Positions 58,765 through 64,000 of a DNA stretch of 64,000 nt are shown in pieces. The stretch's first letter is position 1. Every line of letters begins with the position of its first letter. The DNA is taken from assembly GCA_035463475.1 (NCBI GenBank), contig DATHTE010000103.1:1-64000 (forward strand), in the 5' to 3' direction. The stretch comes from JACPDI01 sp035463475. GTDB lineage: Bacteria > Acidobacteriota > Vicinamibacteria > Vicinamibacterales > 2-12-FULL-66-21. A model generated the notes under the pieces. It had not been told where the DNA came from, searched no databases, and saw nothing but the letters and a program-made list of their open reading frames with translations. The position numbers and the translations under genes are program-made.

Positions 58765-60366
58765 GTGAACCCAGGCACAATCCCGCTCGCGATGGCCATC
58801 ACGGCCGCGGTGTTCGTCGCGCGGGCGACGCCGGCCGGCCAGCAGGCGCCTCCGCCGTTTGCGATCGAGGAGGCGTCCATCCGCGACATTCACGCGGCGA
58901 TGCGCGAGGGGCGCCTGACGTGCGACGCGCTGGTGCGTGGATACCTTCGACGCATCGAGGCGTACGACAAGAACGGCCCGGCGCTCAACACCATCGTCGT
59001 GGTGAACCCACACGCGCTGGCCGACGCGGCCGAACTCGATCGCCGGTTCAAGGCGGCCGGACCGGTCGGGCTGTTGCACTGCATCCCCGCGATCGTCAAA
59101 GACAATTTCGAGACCGTCGGCCTGCAGAGCGCGGCCGGCTCCCTCGCGCTCGAAGGGTTCGTCTCGCCCAGGGACGCGTTCCAGGTGAAGCGGATCCGGG
59201 AGGCGGGCGCGATCGTCCTCGCCAAGTCGAACATGGCGGAGTGGGCGTTCTCGCCGTACGAAACGGTGAACTCGATCCTGCCCGGCTACACGAAGAATCC
59301 GTACGCGCTCGACCGGGTGACGGCGGGATCGAGCGGCGGCACGGCGGCGGCCGTGGCCGCGAGCTTCGGCGCAGTCGGCCTCGGCAGCGACACGGGCAAC
59401 TCGATCCGCGGTCCCTCGTCCCACCAGGCGCTCGCGGGGATCCGGTCGACGATGGGGCTGACGAGCCGCGCCGGCGTCGTGCCGCTCAACCTGCTCGCGG
59501 ACATCGCGGGGCCGATGACGAGAACGCTCGAGGATGCGGTGATCGTCCTTCAGGCGATCGCCGGTCCCGATCCGGACGACCCGGTCACAATGGCGGACAG
59601 CGCGGTGGCGCGCAGGTTCGCGCCCGGCGCGCGGCCGGCGCGCCTGCCGGACTATCGCGCGTCGCTCGTGAGCGACGGGTTCAAAGGGGCGCGCGTCGGC
59701 GTGCTGCGCCAGGCCTACGAACGCGAGACGACGGACCAGGAGATCGTCAGCGTGTTCGTCGCGGCCGTCGAACACATGCGGCGCGCCGGCGCGGTCGTGC
59801 TGGATCCGTTTCGGGTGGAGCTCGGGACGGGCCGGCCCCAGGGCATGGCGCCGTGCGGCGGCTTCAAGCACGACATCAACCGGTATCTCGCCGCCCACGG
59901 CAACAAGGTGCCGGTGCGCTCGCTCGAGGACATCATCAAGTCGCGCCGTTTCCATCCCGGCGTCCAGCGCCGGCTCGAACAATCGCAGGAGGGCCCCGAG
60001 AACGCGCTCGACTCGGATGCATGCGCGGCCGAGGCGGAGTACCGCCAGCAGGTGCGCAGCGCGGTGCTGAAGGCGATGGACGCGGAGCGGGTGGATGCGC
60101 TGGTGTACCCGACGTGGAGCAACCCGCCGCGGCTGATCGGCGACTTGAACACGCCCCACGGCGACAACAGCCAGTTCTTCTCGCCGGTCACCGGCTTCCC
60201 CGCTATCAACGTCCCGATGGGTTACACGCGCGGCGGCCTGCTGCCGGCGGGCATCACGTTCTTCGGCCGCGCGTGGGACGAGCCGAGACTGATCCGGCTG
60301 GCGTACGCATACGAGCAGGCGACGCGGCATCGGCGTCCGCCGCCTTCGACGCCGCCGCTGCGGTAG
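58765..60366 (+). CDS. Secreted amidase (amidase signature family)
   Basis: A 533-residue amidase. The Ser-cisSer-Lys triad is in place: the Lys in IPAIVKDNFETVGLQS, and the two Ser in VTAGSSGGTAAAVAASFGAV and GSDTGNSIRGPSS. The N terminus carries a likely signal (PLAMAITAAVFVARATPAGQ). Family members hydrolyse amides or esters such as indoleacetamide or peptide amides; no substrate is evident. The GTG at 58765 includes the full leader; an ATG at 58792 is the alternative. The 3' end overlaps the methyltransferase on the other strand by 113 bp. Confidence 0.88.
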   Translation: MNPGTIPLAMAITAAVFVARATPAGQQAPPPFAIEEASIRDIHAAMREGRLTCDALVRGYLRRIEAYDKNGPALNTIVVVNPHALADAAELDRRFKAAGPVGLLHCIPAIVKDNFETVGLQSAAGSLALEGFVSPRDAFQVKRIREAGAIVLAKSNMAEWAFSPYETVNSILPGYTKNPYALDRVTAGSSGGTAAAVAASFGAVGLGSDTGNSIRGPSSHQALAGIRSTMGLTSRAGVVPLNLLADIAGPMTRTLEDAVIVLQAIAGPDPDDPVTMADSAVARRFAPGARPARLPDYRASLVSDGFKGARVGVLRQAYERETTDQEIVSVFVAAVEHMRRAGAVVLDPFRVELGTGRPQGMAPCGGFKHDINRYLAAHGNKVPVRSLEDIIKSRRFHPGVQRRLEQSQEGPENALDSDACAAEAEYRQQVRSAVLKAMDAERVDALVYPTWSNPPRLIGDLNTPHGDNSQFFSPVTGFPAINVPMGYTRGGLLPAGITFFGRAWDEPRLIRLAYAYEQATRHRRPPPSTPPLR

Positions 60367-60898
60367 CGTCGTGATCGGTTACCACGGCTTCGTGGTTGTT
60401 ATCGGGAATCCTCCACAAGAACAGGTCGGTGCCGTCTTCGGCGCGCACCGTGGCTTCGGGAGCCCAGTCGCCAATCCTGAACTGGTGCGACACGATCCTC
60501 GTTCCCGGCCGCAGCTCGCTTTTCAGCTTCGCCTCGAGCCGCCTGTTGACGCCGGGTGAGAGATACAGGGTCACGACCGTCGCCTCGGAGATGTCGGCCG
60601 TGAAAAGGTCACCTTCGATGAACTTGACGCGGCCGGCTACTTCCCCCTCGCGTGCGACCTGGCGCGCGATCTCGACGAGCCGCGGCTGTATCTCGATGCC
60701 GACCCCGCGCGCGCCGTATTTCTGCGCCGCCATGATCACGATTCGCCCGTCGCCGGACCCCAGGTCGTAGACGACGTCGTCAGGCTGCACGCGCGCGAGC
60801 TTCAGCATCGCGTCCGCGACCGCGTCGGACGTCGGCGCGAAGTACATGTCCGGCGTCTGCGCGAGCGTGAGCCACAGCAGGCATGCCAGGAGATTCAT
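60254..60898 (-). CDS. Class I SAM-dependent methyltransferase, exported or anchored
   Basis: A 214-residue protein. It begins with a short hydrophobic leader (MNLLACLLWLTLAQTPDMYF), which is unusual for a methyltransferase. The SAM domain follows: DVVYDLGSGDGRIVIMAAQK, GVGIEIQPRLVEIARQVA, FIEGDLFTADISEATVVTLY, LKSELRPGTRIVSHQF. The fold ends near residue 165 (LFLWRIP); the last 45 residues are low-complexity (Ala, Arg) and lie antisense to the amidase end, as if an older stop had been lost. The leader and the usual DxGxGxG fit a family of small bacterial methyltransferases of unknown target. Confidence 0.78.
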   Translation of the reverse strand: MNLLACLLWLTLAQTPDMYFAPTSDAVADAMLKLARVQPDDVVYDLGSGDGRIVIMAAQKYGARGVGIEIQPRLVEIARQVAREGEVAGRVKFIEGDLFTADISEATVVTLYLSPGVNRRLEAKLKSELRPGTRIVSHQFRIGDWAPEATVRAEDGTDLFLWRIPDNNHEAVVTDHDATAAAASKAADADAASPARMRTPAGSVSARPTRGRRT

Positions 60899-61162
60899 GA
60901 CCTCTGCACCGGTCGAAGATGCAGAGCCCGATCGGCGCGGAATCGCAGATCGACGCGACTTCCGCCTCTCTTCGCCGCGCGGAGAGCCCGCCGGGGGATC
61001 GCGTCACCCGCCGCCAGGACCAGCTCGGCGCCGCTCCGGACGAGACGGGCCCGCGGCGGGGTGTCGGCCAGGTGACTACGGCGGCCGGGCATGGACGCGG
61101 CGATCATGCCATCGGGTCCCGCACGGTGTCCAATGACTCGATCGTGCCGAAAGGAGCAGCCG
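60899..61162. other. Divergent intergenic region
   Basis: The 264 bp between the methyltransferase (minus) and the ABC ATPase (plus) must carry both promoters. A minus-strand frame to 60895 overlaps the methyltransferase start (ATGA), but its Arg-rich text gives no support for a gene. I see no clear regulatory motif. Confidence 0.4.
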
Positions 61163-61933
61163 ATGCTGGAGGCGCGCGGGCTCACGAAACGATTTTCGGG
61201 CGTCACGGCGGTGGGCGGGGTGAGCTTCGTCGTCCCGCCGGGCGAAGTGCTCGGCTACCTGGGCCCGAACGGATCGGGCAAGTCCACGACCGTGCGCATG
61301 CTGATGGGGCTGCTCGATCCCAGCAGCGGGACGGTGCTCTACAACGAGCGGGAGATCTTCGGAGATCTCGTCGCGTTTCGCCGCTGCGTGGGATACGTTC
61401 CCGAGGAACCTCACCTTTACCCGTTCCTCAGCGGGCGCGAGTACCTCCAGCTCGTCGGCCGCCTGCGCGAGATGCGCCCGGCCCTCCTCGATCGCAAGAC
61501 CGATGCGCTGTTGGAACTGTTTGGGCTGTCGGACGCCGCTGACCAGTCGATCGGCTCGTACTCGAAAGGCATGAAGCAGAAGGTGCTCATCAGCGCCGCG
61601 CTGCTCCACGATCCCCAGGTCCTGATCTTCGACGAGCCGCTGTCGGGACTCGATGTGACCGCCGCGGTCGTCTTCCGGCACCTGGTTCGGACGCTCGCCA
61701 CGCGCGGCAAGGCCATCCTCTACAGCTCGCACGTCCTGGAGACCGTGGAGAAGCTGTGCTCGACGGTGATCGTTCTGTACCGCGGACGGGTAGCGGCACA
61801 TGATTCGATCGAGCACCTCCGCGCGCTGATGGCGCGCGACTCACTCGAGGACGTCTTCGCCGAGCTGGTCTTCCGCGAGGATCCGGAACGGGTCGCGCTG
61901 GACATCGCCGACGTCGTGGCGCTTGGCGCGTAG
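61163..61933 (+). CDS. ABC transporter ATP-binding protein
   Basis: A 256-residue ABC ATPase of the ABC-2 exporter class (ABC_drug_type). It has Walker A YLGPNGSGKSTTVRML, Q-loop region VGYVPEEPHLYPFLSG, signature SIGSYSKGMKQKVLIS, Walker B VLIFDEPLSGLD and the switch His in LYSSHVLETVEKLC. AAAGGAG precedes the ATG at 61163, which decides the start. It is followed 8 bp later by a large membrane protein that is the likely partner. Confidence 0.92.
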   Translation: MLEARGLTKRFSGVTAVGGVSFVVPPGEVLGYLGPNGSGKSTTVRMLMGLLDPSSGTVLYNEREIFGDLVAFRRCVGYVPEEPHLYPFLSGREYLQLVGRLREMRPALLDRKTDALLELFGLSDAADQSIGSYSKGMKQKVLISAALLHDPQVLIFDEPLSGLDVTAAVVFRHLVRTLATRGKAILYSSHVLETVEKLCSTVIVLYRGRVAAHDSIEHLRALMARDSLEDVFAELVFREDPERVALDIADVVALGA

Positions 61934-61941
61934 GCGGCTGT

Positions 61942-63726
61942 ATGTCCGGAGAGCCCTCGCGCGTCGGCCTCCTCAGCGCGCACTTCTTCCGGCGCTTCCT
62001 CGACAACGATCTTCTCTCGCCCAACGGCGATGGCCACGAGCACCTGGCGTTCGTGCTCGCGTTGCTCGCCGTGCCCGGCCTGTTCCTCTCCGCGATGCTG
62101 ATGGTGCGCTATCTCAACCCGCTCGCGTCGCCGGGCCTGAAGATGCTCTTCTCCCTGCCCGACAAGCTGATCCTGCTGAGCGCCGCGATGTTCGTGATGG
62201 CGCTCGTCACGATGGTGGCGTGGGACGCGCTGTCGCTGGACTCGAGGGACGAGGCGAACCTGGGCCCCCTGCCGATCGAGCGCGGCGTGCTGGTGAAGGC
62301 GAAGCTCGCGGCCCTCGCGCGGTTCGTCGCGGTGTTCGCCGTGGGGGTCAATGCCATCCCGGCGATCGGGTACCCGCTGATCCTGCTGGCCACACTGCCC
62401 GTCGGCGTCGGGCGGATGCTGTGGATACTCGGCGCGCATGTCTTCTGCCTGCTCGCGGCATCTCTGTTCGGGTTCCTCGCGGTGTTGGCATGTCGCGACG
62501 CGATCCGCGTGATCGTCGGTCCGCGCGTCTTTCGACGCGTTTCGACGCCAATTCAGTTCGTTGGCGTGCTGGCCCTCGTCAGTGCAATTCTCCTGGTGCC
62601 CACCGTCCCCTCGCGAGCGGTCGTGGACCTCCTGACGAGCGGCGGTCCGGCGCTGGCCTGGTGGCCGCCCTTGTGGTTCCTCGGCCTCTACGAACGGCTC
62701 ACCGCCGGCGCGATCCTCGGCGCGCCGGGGATCGACGCGCCGCAACGCTGGATGTACTGGACGCGGGAGCAGGACCTGGCGTTTCGTCAGCAGTACCTGG
62801 GCATGACCGACCTGCTGACATACCTGTCCAGCCTCGCGATGATCGCTCTCGCGGCAAGCGCCGCGATCGGGCTCGCGGCATTCGCCATCGGCGCCGCGCG
62901 ACGCGCCGACCCGCCGGCGGCCCCGCGGCCGGGGCTGCTCCGACGAGCGCTCCCGAGAATCGCGGCGCGTACGCTCGTGCGGCACCCCGTCACGCAGGCG
63001 GGGTTCTTCTTCACCCTCCAGACGATCGCGCGAAGCGTGGAACACCGCTTGTACCTGGCCGCCTACCTCGCGGCCGGGGTGGGCGCGGCACTCGTGATGG
63101 CGGGTCCCTCGGTCGTCTCACGAACCGGGCAGGGCGCGGCGCCGGGCGCGAGTGCGGTCTTCGCGGTGCAGATGATCGTCTCATTCTTCATCCTCGCCGG
63201 ACTGCGGAGCACGTTCGCGATTCCGGTGACGTTGCCCGCCAACTGGACCTTCCAGATCTGCGCCACCGGCGAAGCGCACCGCTACCATCGCGGCGTGCGG
63301 CGCGCCGTCGCCGTGATCCTCGCGGGCCTGTTCGCCGGGCTCCTTCCACTGCACGTGCTGTGGATCGACGCGGACACGGCGGCCCTGCACCTGGTTGCCG
63401 GGTACCTCGCGGCGCTGATCGTGGCGGAGCTCGCCGTCGTCGGCGGCCGGCACATCCCGTTCACCTGTCCGTACGTCCCCGGGCGTGAGAACCTGAAGAA
63501 ATGGTGGCTTGCCTATGTCGCGGCGTTCGCGGCGTACACCTCGGGATTCACGGCGATCGAGACCCGCGCGCTCAGCACGTCGCGCGGGACCGCGATCTTT
63601 CTCCTGCTGCTCGGGCTGGTGTTTGTCGCGGCCATCGGCGTGCGCCGTCTGCGGGCGCGGCGCCCCACGCCCATCGAGTTCGAACCACCTGAAGATGTCA
63701 CCCAGGCGCTCGGTTTGAGCGGCTGA
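61942..63726 (+). CDS. Large polytopic membrane protein, probable permease partner of the ABC ATPase
   Basis: A 594-residue protein with about 12-14 hydrophobic segments, arranged as ABC-2-like helices (AFVLALLAVPGLFLSAMLMV, LILLSAAMFVMALVTMVAWD, VFCLLAASLFGFLAVLACRD). There is no common permease motif that I can name. The length is about twice that of an ordinary ABC-2 permease, so both halves of the pore may be on one chain. The soluble loop near residues 210-280 is Trp- and Pro-rich. Position 8 bp after the ATPase suggests one exporter. Substrate unknown. Confidence 0.7.
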   Translation: MSGEPSRVGLLSAHFFRRFLDNDLLSPNGDGHEHLAFVLALLAVPGLFLSAMLMVRYLNPLASPGLKMLFSLPDKLILLSAAMFVMALVTMVAWDALSLDSRDEANLGPLPIERGVLVKAKLAALARFVAVFAVGVNAIPAIGYPLILLATLPVGVGRMLWILGAHVFCLLAASLFGFLAVLACRDAIRVIVGPRVFRRVSTPIQFVGVLALVSAILLVPTVPSRAVVDLLTSGGPALAWWPPLWFLGLYERLTAGAILGAPGIDAPQRWMYWTREQDLAFRQQYLGMTDLLTYLSSLAMIALAASAAIGLAAFAIGAARRADPPAAPRPGLLRRALPRIAARTLVRHPVTQAGFFFTLQTIARSVEHRLYLAAYLAAGVGAALVMAGPSVVSRTGQGAAPGASAVFAVQMIVSFFILAGLRSTFAIPVTLPANWTFQICATGEAHRYHRGVRRAVAVILAGLFAGLLPLHVLWIDADTAALHLVAGYLAALIVAELAVVGGRHIPFTCPYVPGRENLKKWWLAYVAAFAAYTSGFTAIETRALSTSRGTAIFLLLLGLVFVAAIGVRRLRARRPTPIEFEPPEDVTQALGLSG

Positions 63727-63735
63727 TTGCGCAGC

Positions 63736-64000
63736 TCATCGCGACCGGAGTGCCCGCGTCTCCATGTCGACCCGCGTGAGCGGCACGTCCCAGTGCGCCT
63801 CGAGGATTTCGAAGCGCCGCTGCTCCTCACGGCGGAACTTCGCCACGTCGGGATAGAGCTTCTTCACGACTTCTTCTTCCGAGGGCACGTTCGGCGCCCC
63901 TTCGCGGGCCACGAGTTCCACCGCGAAGGTCCAGTCCGCGCGGCCGTCGCCGTGGTAACTGGGCGTGAAGGTCCGGATGCTGCTGTACGCGCCCGCCTGC
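63736..64000 (-). CDS. C-terminal end of an unrecognised protein (cut by window edge)
   Basis: The last 87 residues read SIRTFTPSYHGDGRADWTFA and VELVAREGAPNVPSEEEVVK, followed by a helical stretch (YPDVAKFRREEQRRFEILEA) and HWDVPLTRVDMETRALRSR to a stop at 63736-63738. Codon use is normal and the frame is open to the edge. No family is recognised. It is convergent with the exporter. Confidence 0.6.
   Translation of the reverse strand, partial: QAGAYSSIRTFTPSYHGDGRADWTFAVELVAREGAPNVPSEEEVVKKLYPDVAKFRREEQRRFEILEAHWDVPLTRVDMETRALRSR

Noticed and set aside
60895..61092. Minus-strand 65-residue ORF coupled to the methyltransferase start
   Set aside because: Arg-rich text without family or ribosome-binding site; the ATGA overlap alone is weak support.

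Overview
The window is GC-rich chromosomal DNA (roughly two-thirds G+C by eye), densely coded on both strands. It most likely comes from an Acidobacteriota genome, perhaps class Vicinamibacteria. Reasons: a MacB-type permease of the acidobacterial duplicated orphan permease (ADOP) kind, an Oar-like TonB receptor with an N-terminal carboxypeptidase-regulatory domain, CarD, Rex, a membrane-anchored PASTA-less Ser/Thr kinase, and frequent short worn repeats at gene ends. No rRNA or ribosomal protein gene is present, so the taxonomic call is inference.

Layout. 1-14 kb is mostly ordinary: a partial GntR regulator, a duplicated XRE-cupin regulator, an acyl-CoA synthetase, a D-2-hydroxyacid dehydrogenase, moaC-rex, pepD, an OPT transporter, plsC, carD and an ATP-grasp ligase. 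14.3-22.4 kb is a redox signalling and respiration unit. A haem-binding histidine kinase, an archaemetzincin protease and an NtrC-type regulator overlap one another. They are followed by a 21-bp palindrome, a sigma-54 type -24/-12 element and an operon: 4-Cys protein, 25-residue membrane peptide, HybA-like 16-Cys ferredoxin, NrfD/HybB, two membrane-anchored GcvH-like proteins and a triheme cytochrome c7. 22.4-29.9 kb holds a secreted repeat protein, an ADOP permease, a TauE-like permease, a TPR protein, an FkbM methyltransferase and a LOG protein.

29.9-32.8 kb is scarred by a mobile element: a decayed surE, an intact tRNA-Leu(CAA), the C-terminal stump of a tyrosine recombinase, a secreted coiled-coil cargo protein and a decayed tRNA 3' copy about 2 kb downstream.

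32.8-44.8 kb is the most remarkable region. Nine minus-strand genes, nearly all with overlapping stop and start codons, look like an undescribed lipid pathway: CarS-like CTP transferase, rifampin-phosphotransferase/PEP-synthase-like dikinase, short UbiA-like protein, methyltransferase, PlsC acyltransferase, fatty acyl-AMP ligase, an ACP-thioester reductase-kinase fusion, a CDP-alcohol phosphatidyltransferase and an FMN 2-hydroxyacid oxidase. The inferred logic is fatty-acid activation, reduction on the ACP, lipid assembly, phosphorylation, CDP activation and head-group transfer.

44.8-47.5 kb is eroded DNA with a functional FmdB zinc ribbon and its frameshifted duplicate. 47.7-64 kb returns to functional genes: the TonB receptor, a TM2-like protein, an FHA-GAF-cyclase abutting a Ser/Thr kinase, a secreted protein, an M48 protease, a SpoIIE phosphatase stump, an amidase, a methyltransferase, an ABC exporter pair and a partial unknown gene.
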